From UBA4427 sp046351135 (GTDB lineage Bacteria; Myxococcota_A; UBA9160; UBA4427): a DNA stretch of 64,000 nt. Shown here piece by piece: positions 17,745 through 26,385 of this stretch. The position numbers were made by a program, and so were the translations under genes. The stretch is from positions 447,299 to 511,298 of the forward strand of contig JAXLZA010000003.1 in NCBI GenBank assembly GCA_046351135.1, read 5' to 3'. The notes under the pieces are model-generated. The model had not been told where the DNA came from and made no database searches. It worked only from the letters and a program-made list of their open reading frames with translations. Each line of letters starts with the position of its first letter. Within the stretch, counting starts at the first letter, position 1.

Positions 17745-18610
17745 CGTCCGCCGGCCGGCGGTGCGGCGTCGCGCAGGGTGATCACCCGCGGCACGCCCGC
17801 CTCGAAGTCCTCGAGGCGCTCGCGGGCGGCGCCGAGGGCCCAGGGGTCGGTGAAGAGATAGAAGCGGCCGGACTCGATGCCCTGGAACGCGAGCTCGGCG
17901 GCCGCCCGGGGCGCGAGCCCCCTCGCCTGCTGGCGCTCGTTGCTGAAGGCCTGCTCGTCGGCGGAGAGCGTCGCAGCCTCGGCCCGCCGCAGATGCGCCG
18001 GGCGATTTCGATCGGCCTGGCGCAGACGCGTCGCGACGACGTCGGGGCAGAAGACCGAGACCCCGATCGGCGAGCCGGCGTCGCGCAGATCGTGGAAGAG
18101 CGTCTCGGAGATCGAGAGCACCGCATGCTTGCTCGCCTTGTACGGGCCGAGCACGGGGCCCGCGATCAGCGCGGCCGCGGAGGCGGTGTTCAGGATGTGG
18201 GCGCGCGACGCCTGCTTCATCATGCGCGGCAGGAATGCCTGGAGCCCGTGGATCACGCCCCAGACGTTGACCCCGAAGAGCCACTCCCAGTCCTTCCGAT
18301 CGAGCTCCCAGATCCGCTGGGTCACCCCGACGCTGACGCCCGCGTTGTTGCAGAGCAGCCCGACCTCGCCGAAGGCGTCGAAGGTCCGATCCGCGAGGGC
18401 GTCGACGGACGCCGCGCTCGACACGTCCGTCACGACCGCGAGCGTCCTGACCCCGCGCGCCGCGATCGCCGCCTCGGCCCGCGCGAGCGCCTCCGCCTCG
18501 ACGTCCGCGAGGACCACCGACATGCCGCGATCGGCCGCGGCCTCCGCCAGACCCAAGCCGATCCCGCTCGCCGCGCCCGTGACGACGGCCGTCCGATTCC
18601 GGAGCTCCAT
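17741..18610 (-). CDS. SDR-family oxidoreductase
   Basis: A 289-residue classical SDR. TGAASGIGLG is the dinucleotide motif, Asp in VLADVE suggests NAD, NNAG is present, and the active site contains Ser (NTASAAAL) and YKASK. The sequence GVSVFCPDVVATRL with a following NRP defines the subtype that also left the stub at 3675-4025. It lies downstream of the broken PhyH gene on the same strand with a 45-base gap that carries repeated CTTCTCGCCGTT-like units. The substrate is unknown. Confidence 0.9.
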   Translation of the reverse strand: MELRNRTAVVTGAASGIGLGLAEAAADRGMSVVLADVEAEALARAEAAIAARGVRTLAVVTDVSSAASVDALADRTFDAFGEVGLLCNNAGVSVGVTQRIWELDRKDWEWLFGVNVWGVIHGLQAFLPRMMKQASRAHILNTASAAALIAGPVLGPYKASKHAVLSISETLFHDLRDAGSPIGVSVFCPDVVATRLRQADRNRPAHLRRAEAATLSADEQAFSNERQQARGLAPRAAAELAFQGIESGRFYLFTDPWALGAARERLEDFEAGVPRVITLRDAAPPAGGR

Positions 18611-18655
18611 GCTGCTCTCCCTTCTCGCCGTTCTCGCCGTTCTCGCCCTTCGCGA

Positions 18656-19559
18656 TCAGGCGCCCTCGGCGCCTCCCCCGCTCTCCGCCAGGAAGCGGCG
18701 CATCTTCGCGAACTGTTGTTGAAGCAGGTCCTCGTCGCCGAAGCCCGGGGCGCTCGCGAGCTCCGGTCGCGCGACGGCCATCGGGTCGCGCATGTCGTCG
18801 ACGTAGCCGAGACCGTAGGCGCCGCGTTGATAGCCCATGAGCCGCAGCAGCGCGGGGTCGAGGGTCCGCGCGACCTCGAGCGGCACCGAGAGGAACTGGT
18901 TCTCCTCCTGCCGCAGCCAGCCCGCCGAGTAGAGGATTCGCATGCCGGTCCGGGTCCGCTCGCTGCGATTCGCGCCGGCGCTTGCAGACGCTGCCTGTAT
19001 AGAGGAGGCACGAACCGCGCTTCATCACCGCGGGCTCGGTGTCCTCTTCGCGGAAGCCCTCGTCGAGGTTGTTGGCGTAGTGGTTGCTGCCGGCGATGAA
19101 GCGGGTCGCCCCGTTGCGGTCCGTGAAGTCGGTGACCGCCCAGAGCGCGTTGCAGAGGACCTCGTAGCCGTCGGGGAAGGTGAAGAGGTCGAGGCCCTGC
19201 TGATCGCGGTGGATCGGCTGGCCCTTCTCGCCGGGGTCGAGGGCCATGATCTGGGTCAGGTGGAGCTGGATCGTCGTCGGGAGGTGGACGACCGCGCGGA
19301 CGATCTCGAGGATCGCCGGGTGCATGATCAGGTCGCGCGCCGTCGCGGAGCGGGCGACGAGGCCGCCGACGCGGCGCGTGCGCAGGCCGGCGGACTCGCC
19401 GGTGCCGCCGGGGATGCGGGCGAGCCACGGGGCGACCTCGCGCTCGAGCGCGTCCATCGTCGCCTCGGGGACGAGCTCGTCGATGATCGCACCGCCGTCG
19501 GCGACGACGGCCGCGGCGATCTTTTCGGTCGGGTCGGTCGGCTTGAATCGCTGGATCAT
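18656..19559 (-). pseudogene. Phytanoyl-CoA dioxygenase family (PhyH), frameshifted
   Basis: An Fe(II)/2-oxoglutarate oxygenase of about 300 residues split into two frames. The 5' part (from the ATG at 19559, GGGAG upstream) reads MIQRFKPTDP and includes the metal motif PIHRDQ (HxD) and FIAGSNHYANN. The frame is lost just after LLYTGSV, at about 18970-18985, exactly where family members have the distal His (xHGxGxN). The rest continues in another frame from GANRSERTRTGM to the stop at 18656. A two-base deletion or one-base insertion explains it. As read, the protein would lack its third iron ligand. A sequencing error is possible because both halves otherwise look well kept. Confidence 0.8.
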
Positions 19560-19763
19560 GGATGGCTCTCCCGCTCGCTCGTTCTCTGGATCGCTCACGC
19601 CCTCTCGGCGCGGGCTGCTTGCGCTGGTCGGGACCCCGCTCGCCGGCGTCGTCCCGCGTCGCCTAGAATGCCACGATCGCGCCGCGCGTCGAAGGAAATC
19701 CGTCGACGCCCAAGCGAGTCGCCGTTCGGCGCGCGCCGACGGGAAGGCCCGAGGAGTCGAGCG

Positions 19764-21491
19764 ATGACCGAGGATGCCCGCACCACCGTCCGTAGCCTGC
19801 TCGCCGCCGCCGGAATCGCGCCGCCGGCGGCCGAGGTCGAGGCGATGATCCAGGGCTACCCGGCCCTGCGCGCTGCCGCGGACGCGCTCTTCGCCGACGA
19901 GGTCGCCCGCCACGACCCGGTCTTCCTGCCGACCGACGCGGGCAGCGAAGGCGACGCCGCGGAGCGGACGCGAGCGGCAGGGGCCGCGGGGGCGACGGGC
20001 GCAACGGGCGCGACGAAGGCGACGGGAGCCACGCGGGCGGATCGCGCGACCAGGCCGACCGGCGGAGCCGTCGCGGACGCGACGACGAACGCGCTGCCCG
20101 GGACGATCGAGGAGGCCGGGCGTGCCCTGCGCAGCGGTCGCCTCTCGAGCGTCGAGCTGACGCGCCGCCTTCAGGCCCGCGCCGACGCCCTCGACGCGAA
20201 GCTCGGGACCTTCATCGCGCGCTTCGACGAGAGCGCACTCGCCGCGGCGCGACGGGCCGACGCCGACTTCGCGGCTGGCATCGATCGCGGACCGCTGCAG
20301 GGGATCCCGCTCGGCGTGAAGGACATCATCGCGGCCCGCGAGGGCGCGACGACCGCGTGCAGCCAGGTTCTCGATCCGGACTGGGGACGCGGCCAGGACG
20401 CGCCGGTCGTCGCGCGCCTGCGCGCCCAGGGCGCCGTCGTGCTCGGCAAGACGACGACCCTCGAGTTCGCGATGGGCCCGCCCGATCCCGAAGGCCCCTT
20501 CCCGCTCCACCGCAATCCCTGGGACCTCGAGCGCTGGCCCGGCGGCTCGAGCAGCGGCACCGGCAGCGGCGTCGCCGCCGGCCTCATGCTGGGCGGACTC
20601 GGCAGCGACACCGGAGGCAGCATCCGGATCCCCGCCGCGTTGTGCGGGATCTCCGGCCTGAAGCCGACCTTCGGGCTCGTCCCCCGCGCAGGCGTCGTCC
20701 CCCTCGCTCACAGCCTCGACACCGTCGGCCCGATGGCCCGCAGCGCGCGGGACTGTGCGACGATCCTGCAGGCGATCGTGGGGCCTTCGCCGGACGACCC
20801 GACGACCCGGGCGCGGCCGGCCGTCGACTACGCTGCCGCGCTGACGGGCGAGCTCGCGGGGCTCACGGTCGGCGTCGAGCGCGCGCATCATTCGCGCCTC
20901 GCCGGCTTCGATCCCGCCTGCCGCGATCGCTTCGAGGCGGCGGTCGCCGACCTCGAGCGCGCGGGCGCACGCATCGTCGAGGTCCGCTTCGACGGCCATC
21001 CCCTCGTCTCGACCGCCGGCCTCGTCACGAGCGGCGCCGAAGCCTTCGCCTGGCACCGCAACGATCTCCGCACGCGCCACGCCGACTACGGCCGGGGCGC
21101 ACGCCACGCCCTCGCGATGGGCGCCTTCTACGGCTCGGCCGACTACGTCCAGGCCCAGAAGGCCCGCGCCTTCGGCCTCGCGACGCTGCGCCGGGTGCTC
21201 GCGGACTGCGACGTGCTCGTCATGCCGACGATGGGCCTCCCGGCGCCTCGCCTCGATGCGGACTTCTGGGAGATGATGCAGTGGACGTTCACGCCGGCCT
21301 GGAACCTGCTCGGCGCGCCCGCGCTCTCGGTGCCGATGGGCCCGATCGGGGGCGGTCTCCCGTCGAGTCTCCAGATCGTCGGCGGGCTCTTCGACGACGC
21401 GACGGTCCTGCGGGTCGGCGACGCCTATCAGCAGGCGACCGACTGGCACCGGGCCTGGCCGAGCGGGCCGCGGGCGGTGGCCGCGCCCTGA
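19764..21491 (+). CDS. Amidase (amidase-signature family)
   Basis: A 575-residue amidase-signature enzyme that hydrolyses an amide to acid and ammonia by a Ser-cisSer-Lys triad: Lys in GVKDII, the signature GGSSSGTGSGV, and GSDTGGSIRIP. The catalytic domain starts at about residue 112; before it are a short helical N-terminus and a 40-residue low-complexity linker of Ala, Thr and Gly repeats (AGATGATGAT). The ATG at 19764 has GAGGAG upstream. The gene is divergent from the PhyH gene. It is too unlike GatA context (no gatB or gatC) to be the tRNA amidotransferase subunit. Confidence 0.9.
   Translation: MTEDARTTVRSLLAAAGIAPPAAEVEAMIQGYPALRAAADALFADEVARHDPVFLPTDAGSEGDAAERTRAAGAAGATGATGATKATGATRADRATRPTGGAVADATTNALPGTIEEAGRALRSGRLSSVELTRRLQARADALDAKLGTFIARFDESALAAARRADADFAAGIDRGPLQGIPLGVKDIIAAREGATTACSQVLDPDWGRGQDAPVVARLRAQGAVVLGKTTTLEFAMGPPDPEGPFPLHRNPWDLERWPGGSSSGTGSGVAAGLMLGGLGSDTGGSIRIPAALCGISGLKPTFGLVPRAGVVPLAHSLDTVGPMARSARDCATILQAIVGPSPDDPTTRARPAVDYAAALTGELAGLTVGVERAHHSRLAGFDPACRDRFEAAVADLERAGARIVEVRFDGHPLVSTAGLVTSGAEAFAWHRNDLRTRHADYGRGARHALAMGAFYGSADYVQAQKARAFGLATLRRVLADCDVLVMPTMGLPAPRLDADFWEMMQWTFTPAWNLLGAPALSVPMGPIGGGLPSSLQIVGGLFDDATVLRVGDAYQQATDWHRAWPSGPRAVAAP
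19975..20045 (+). repeat. GC-rich microrepeat coding the amidase Ala-Gly-Thr linker
   Basis: Imperfect nine-base units of the GGCGCGACG type are repeated within the amidase gene and encode AGATGAT-like residues. The tract links the helical N-terminus to the catalytic domain and could change length by slippage without loss of frame when whole units are gained or lost. Confidence 0.6.
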
Positions 21492-21542
21492 CTCGCGACC
21501 GGACGATCGGCGAGCGCGCCGCGCGCACGCCGCCGCACCGCC

Positions 21543-22637
21543 CTACTCCGGCAGCTCGACGACCGAGCTCGACCGCACGCAGATCCGCCCGCCCGATCCC
21601 GCGATCGTCGTCGCGATCTCGACGAGCCGGCGCGGCCGCCCGCGCTCCTCGTCGAGCCAGCGGCGGACGACCTGGCCGCGGAAGCGCATGGGATCGCCCG
21701 CGCAGAGCGAGCGATCCATCCGGATCGAGCGCTTCGCGAGCACCGCGCCCCGGCCGAGACCGCCCAGCACGTAGGCGTCGAGCAGACCGAGGACGGGGCC
21801 CGTCGCGAGGTAGACGTGGTCGCGGCCCTGGACGCCGCGCGCGTAGTCGGCATCGATGTGGCCCCCGAAGAAGGTCCAGGTCGCGGCCGCCGACGCGACC
21901 ACCCGCTCGACGTCGAGGACGTCGTCGACCTCGGGCAGCGCATCGCCCTCGGCGAGCTCGCTCCAGCGATGCGCCGTCGCGCGGGACGCGAAGGTCGCCG
22001 GAGCGCGCGCGGCCCCGAGCGGTGCAGGACCTCGGTCCTCGCCCGCGCCGCCCGCGCCGTCCCGCGCGCTCGCACCGGCGGCTCTGCCCGTGTCGCGCGG
22101 TGCACCGGCCGATCCATCCGCCCCACCGGCCTGCGCCCAGAAGCGCAGGATGACGTTGCGCTGGAGCGCGACGAGCTCGCCGGTCTGGCGCCGGTAGGTC
22201 GCGAGCATCGTCAGGAAGTGGCCCGAACCGACGCGGGTCTCCTTCTCGTCCGAGATCGACTCGACCTCTTCGACGACCTGCACGCGATCCCCGATCCGCA
22301 GCGCCTCGTGGAACTCGAACTCGCTCGAGATGTTGATCATCGAGTCCCCCGGCATCGGCACCGCGACGAGCAGCGCCGCCGCGGGCCCCGTCGCCCGATC
22401 CGGCCGCCAGTTCTGGGGCGTGACCCAGGTCGTGAGCATCGCGGGCGGCACCGCCGGAGGCTCGCGCCAGTAGTCGGGGTTCGGATCGCGGATCGCCGAC
22501 ACGAACTGCCGGATCATCGCCGCGTTGACGTCGATCTCGCCGACGCGCGCTTCCCCGGGCCGGCCGATCCAGGCGCGGCCCGCCTCGAGGCTCCCGATCT
22601 GGAGTCCGTAGGCGCCCTCGCGGCGCTCGTCAGCCAT
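21543..22637 (-). CDS. Double hot-dog (MaoC / FAS1-type) dehydratase
   Basis: A 364-residue protein with two hot-dog domains. The first (about 20-160) has the FAS1-type dehydratase pattern FVSAIRDPNPDYW, then APP-like PPAML and TTWVTPQNW. The second (about 220-320) includes TWTFFGGHIDADYAR at the position of a MaoC hydratase site. Between them is an Ala-Gly-rich linker. Such proteins hydrate enoyl-CoA in lipid or steroid side-chain breakdown. The ATG at 22637 overlaps the stop codon of the CoA-transferase gene by eight bases, so translation is coupled. The frame is open further upstream but lacks a ribosome site. Confidence 0.85.
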   Translation of the reverse strand: MADERREGAYGLQIGSLEAGRAWIGRPGEARVGEIDVNAAMIRQFVSAIRDPNPDYWREPPAVPPAMLTTWVTPQNWRPDRATGPAAALLVAVPMPGDSMINISSEFEFHEALRIGDRVQVVEEVESISDEKETRVGSGHFLTMLATYRRQTGELVALQRNVILRFWAQAGGADGSAGAPRDTGRAAGASARDGAGGAGEDRGPAPLGAARAPATFASRATAHRWSELAEGDALPEVDDVLDVERVVASAAATWTFFGGHIDADYARGVQGRDHVYLATGPVLGLLDAYVLGGLGRGAVLAKRSIRMDRSLCAGDPMRFRGQVVRRWLDEERGRPRRLVEIATTIAGSGGRICVRSSSVVELPE

Positions 22638-24867
22638 CGCTCCCTCCCGAAGCGCTCGGTGTCTCCGAGCGCCGATCTGCGCGCGAGCCTGCCGACGGCG
22701 CCTCCGCGCGTTCGTCCGCGCTCTCCTCTCGGGCCTCCTCCGCGAAGGCCTCCCCGAGCCAGTCGCGGAGGATCGCCGCACGATCCGCATCGAGGGCGGG
22801 CGCGGTCCGGTGGATCTCGCCCGGTGTACGCCCGAAGTGCGGCACGACGCCGACGAGCGCGACCTCGCCGAGGGTCGGATCCTCCCGCCGCAGGATCGAT
22901 CCGCGCGCGCGGACCTGCGGCGAGTCGACGAGGCGGTCGATGCTCAGGACGGGCGTCGTCGTCGCCCGATCGGGCTCGCTCTGCCAGCCGCTCGTCGAGA
23001 CGAAGCAGCCCGGCTCGGCCTCGCGGACGGCGAAGGTCTCCCCCATCGCCGACGCCGAGTCGCTCGCCGCGGGGACGACGCCGGTCCGGTCGTGGAGCCG
23101 GACCGGGACCTCGAGCAGCCGCAGGATCGTCTCGTAGAGCGCGACGTCGACGAACATCGCGCCCCGCGGACCGCGCCGGCTGCGATAGAGGGACGCGACC
23201 GCCCCGAGCGCCCCGAACGCCGCGCTGAACCCGTCGGCCACCGGGAAGCCCGTCGGCATCGGGACCCCGTCCGCATAGCCCGTGACCGAAGCGAGCCCGC
23301 CGAACGCCTCGGCGTTGCGCCCGAACGCACGGCGATCGCGATAGGGACCGTCCGGCCCGTAGCCGCTCACGAAGACGAGCACGATCGACGGGTTGACCCG
23401 CCGCAGGTCGTCGAAGCCGAGCCCGAGGCGCTCGAGCGTGCCCGGCACGAAGTTCGCGGTGACGACGTCGGCCTCGGCCACGAGCCGCAGGAAGAGCGCG
23501 CGGTCGTCGTCGCGCTTCAGATCGAGGGCGATCGAGCGCTTGTCGTGGGCGCTCGCCGTCCACCAGAGCGAGAGCCCCCCGTGGAGCGGAGCCTGGCGCC
23601 GGAAGTCGTCGCCCCCGTCGCGCTTCTCGACCTTGATCACGTCGGCCCCGAGGTCACCGAGCAGCGCCGCGCAGAGCGGCCCCGCGAGCACCTGCCCGAG
23701 ATCGATCACCCGCAGCCCGGCGAGCGGCCCCGGGCGGGACGCGGGGCCCGGTGCCCGGCGCGCTGGGCCAGGCGCGGGCGCTACAGGGGCGGCCGCGGGC
23801 GCGAAGCCGAAGCGCGGGACGGCGCGCGGCCGCGTCGCCCCGTCGACGCGCTCGAGCGAGCCGCGCGCGGCGACGTGGGGATCGGCGAAGAGGTCCGCGA
23901 TCGTGAACACGACGCCGACCGGGACGCGGTTCGCCTCGCAGGCGGCGACGAGGGCGTCGCGCGTCTGGCGGGCGGCCCAGTCGGCGAGGGTCGGCTCGAC
24001 GATCGCGCGGTGGGCCACGCGGGCTTCGTTGGTCGCGAAGCGCGGGTCCTCGATCAGCTCCGGGCGGCCCATCGCGCGGTAGAGGCGATGGACGATGTCG
24101 TTGGTATTGCCCGTGAAGGTGACGAAGCCGCCGTCGACGCAGCGCCAGGTCGCGACGGGGACTTGATAGGCGCTCTGGTTGCCGGTGCGCTCGTTCCGGA
24201 AGCCCGTCTGCCGATGGAAGATCGGCAGGAACTCCATGAAACGCAGCACCGCCTCGTAGCCCGCGACGTCGACCGTCTGCCCGAGCGGCCCGCGCCCGCC
24301 GCCCGCATCGCGCTCGAGCACCGCCGCGACCGCCCCGATCGCGGCGAGCAGCGCCGTCGCCGAGGCGCCGATCGGGAAGCCCGAGTGGAGCGGTGGGCGG
24401 TGCGGATCACCCGAGGCGAAGACCTGGCCCCCGAACGCCTCGCCCGCCCGCCCATGACCCCGCTGCCCGGCGAGCGGACCGTCCGCGCCGAAGGGGCTCG
24501 TCAGCACGACGACGAGATGGGGATGCGCCGCCGCGATCACCGGCAGCTCGGGTAGCCAGGGCTCGGCGATCAGCACGTCGGCCGCTTCGAGGAGCGCCGC
24601 GCGCTCCGCGGGAGCCGGGGACGCGACGCGCTTGTTGCGGATCGTCGCGGCCCAGAGATCTTCGAGGGCGCGGGCGCGGTGGCGACCGGCGTCGGGCTCG
24701 ATCAGCGTGACCTCGGCGCCGAGATCGGCGAGCAGCGTCGACGCGGTGATCGCGTCCGGCGTCTCCGTCCAGTCGACGACGCGCAGACCGGCGAGCGGGC
24801 TCGCAGGGCTCGAGATCGGGCTCGTGCTCGCGCGTGTGGTCGGACTCGTGCTCGGGCTCGACGTCAA
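22630..24867 (-). CDS. Tandem CaiB/BaiF (class III) CoA-transferase
   Basis: A 745-residue protein containing two consecutive class III CoA-transferase domains, about 25-390 and 400-720. Each has the family start (LAGLRVVDW and LAGLRVIDLGQVLAGP) and the catalytic Asp (QTVDVAGYEA and MFVDVALYET). Class III enzymes move CoA between organic acids through an aspartyl-CoA mixed anhydride, and usually work as interlaced dimers, so a fused pair may form the dimer in one chain. The start is TTG at 24867, with AGGAGA six bases upstream, overlapping the previous gene's stop (TTGA). The first 22 residues are a Thr-Ser-Pro repeat. It sits between the NUDIX fusion and the dehydratase. Confidence 0.9.
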   Translation of the reverse strand: MTSSPSTSPTTRASTSPISSPASPLAGLRVVDWTETPDAITASTLLADLGAEVTLIEPDAGRHRARALEDLWAATIRNKRVASPAPAERAALLEAADVLIAEPWLPELPVIAAAHPHLVVVLTSPFGADGPLAGQRGHGRAGEAFGGQVFASGDPHRPPLHSGFPIGASATALLAAIGAVAAVLERDAGGGRGPLGQTVDVAGYEAVLRFMEFLPIFHRQTGFRNERTGNQSAYQVPVATWRCVDGGFVTFTGNTNDIVHRLYRAMGRPELIEDPRFATNEARVAHRAIVEPTLADWAARQTRDALVAACEANRVPVGVVFTIADLFADPHVAARGSLERVDGATRPRAVPRFGFAPAAAPVAPAPGPARRAPGPASRPGPLAGLRVIDLGQVLAGPLCAALLGDLGADVIKVEKRDGGDDFRRQAPLHGGLSLWWTASAHDKRSIALDLKRDDDRALFLRLVAEADVVTANFVPGTLERLGLGFDDLRRVNPSIVLVFVSGYGPDGPYRDRRAFGRNAEAFGGLASVTGYADGVPMPTGFPVADGFSAAFGALGAVASLYRSRRGPRGAMFVDVALYETILRLLEVPVRLHDRTGVVPAASDSASAMGETFAVREAEPGCFVSTSGWQSEPDRATTTPVLSIDRLVDSPQVRARGSILRREDPTLGEVALVGVVPHFGRTPGEIHRTAPALDADRAAILRDWLGEAFAEEAREESADERAEAPSAGSRADRRSETPSASGGSDG

Positions 24868-26324
24868 CGGGGCTCTCCTGTCGTCCGCGTCCGGGATCGC
24901 GCGCGCGGGCGGCCGGCGCGCGGGACGGCGGGAGGGAGTGTGCCCCAGGTCGGCGGTCGCGGGGCGCGGGGGGCGGCGAGGGAGAGGCCGCCGGTCCCCA
25001 GGATGCCGCCCTCCCAGACCGGGTCGACCAGGAAGGAGGCGAGCGGGAGGCCGGCCTCGACGAGGCGCGCGAGCGCCGCCGCCTGGAAGAGCGCATCGAA
25101 GTCGTCCTCGCTCGCGCGGGCCGCAGCGAGGCCTTCGGGATCGAGCACGATCACCCGCGTCCAGGGCGCGGCGCCGAGCGCCTCGAGGGCGCGCCCCCGG
25201 ACGGCGGGATCGCGCTTCGCGAGAGCCCGGGGCCGGGCCGGGAGCGCGTCCGCCAGGGCCACCGCATAACACGCGCGCGGATACGACTCGGCGAGGACGA
25301 GCGTGCGCGCGCCCGGCAGCGCGGCGAGCTCGACCTCGAAGGGCCAGATCCGGAAGCGCTCCGGCCTCGCCCGCCGCGCCGCGAGGAGCGCGCGCCAGAG
25401 GGCGAGCGAGCCGCCGCCGACTGCGCCGGGAATTCCGCTGCGCGCGAAGACGGGCTTCGCGCCGATCGTCCGCTCGAGCTGGCGGAAGAAGACGGCGGGG
25501 CCGCCCGCGCGATCGAGGAAGCCCTCGAGCCCGCCCGGTCCGGCGGGAACCGCGAAGAAGGGCGCCTCGGGCGACCAGTCCTCGGGCACGCGCGCGGTCT
25601 TCTCGAGGGCCCCCGCCCGGTCGAGCGCCGCCAGCGCCGCGGGGAAGCCGCCGTCCGCGACGCGCAGGCCATGGGTTCGCGGGAGGCCGAGGACGGCGTC
25701 GATCGCGACGAGCGCAGCCCCGCCGAAGGGCTCGGCGAGGGCCTCCGCGAAGTCGAGCACCGCCTCGAAGGACCACCCCTTCCCGGGCGGCGCCGCGCGG
25801 GCGATGCGCCAGCCGCCTTCGGTGCGCGGGAGGGCGGCGTAGACCGCGCGGCCGCGGGGCTGCCCCGCCCAGTCGACGCTCACGATCGGCGCCGGTCGCA
25901 TGCGGGCGTCCGGCTCGAGCCCCCGCTCGAGCACGCGCCGCAGGCTCGAGAGGATCGGCCGATCGGCCTCGGGCCAGGCGAGCGCGTCGATCTCGTCGGG
26001 CCCGATCCAGCAGAGCGCCGCGTGCTCCCGCGGCACGGGCTCGCCCGCGACGCGCGTCGCGGCGTAGACGTCGAGGACGACCGCACGCGCGCCGGTGCGC
26101 GACTCGCCGCGACCGAGCCAGGGGCCGACCTCGACCTCGATCGCGAGCTCTTCGCGCAGCTCGCGGACGAGCGCCTGCTGCGGCGTCTCCCGCGCCTCGA
26201 CCTTTCCGCCCGGGAACTCCCAGAGCCCGGCGAGGGACATCGAAGGGCCCCGCTGCGCGACGAGGCAGCGTCCGGCCTCGAGGATCGCGGCGCCGACCAC
26301 GTGGAGCGCGGTGAGTCCGCTCAT
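24864..26324 (-). CDS. NUDIX hydrolase fused to DUF429-like domain
   Basis: A 486-residue protein. Residues 1-135 are a MutT-like NUDIX domain with the box G40-x5-E46-x7-REL-x-EE (REUxEE at 54-59); LWEFPGGK is the form seen in 8-oxo-dGTP and related pyrophosphatases. From about 146, IVSVDWAGQPRGRAVYAA starts a DUF429-type region (RNase H-like fold by family description), with AIDAVLGLPR, ESYPRA and VIVLDPEGLAA as further blocks. The fusion is unusual to me. Its stop overlaps the CoA-transferase start. What a sanitising hydrolase does in an acyl-CoA operon is unclear. Confidence 0.8.
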   Translation of the reverse strand: MSGLTALHVVGAAILEAGRCLVAQRGPSMSLAGLWEFPGGKVEARETPQQALVRELREELAIEVEVGPWLGRGESRTGARAVVLDVYAATRVAGEPVPREHAALCWIGPDEIDALAWPEADRPILSSLRRVLERGLEPDARMRPAPIVSVDWAGQPRGRAVYAALPRTEGGWRIARAAPPGKGWSFEAVLDFAEALAEPFGGAALVAIDAVLGLPRTHGLRVADGGFPAALAALDRAGALEKTARVPEDWSPEAPFFAVPAGPGGLEGFLDRAGGPAVFFRQLERTIGAKPVFARSGIPGAVGGGSLALWRALLAARRARPERFRIWPFEVELAALPGARTLVLAESYPRACYAVALADALPARPRALAKRDPAVRGRALEALGAAPWTRVIVLDPEGLAAARASEDDFDALFQAAALARLVEAGLPLASFLVDPVWEGGILGTGGLSLAAPRAPRPPTWGTLPPAVPRAGRPRARSRTRTTGEPR

Positions 26325-26385
26325 CCGCGCCTCGCTGCGCCGGCGCGGTCGCGGTCGCCGCCGCGGGCCCGGCGCCGGGCCCCGT

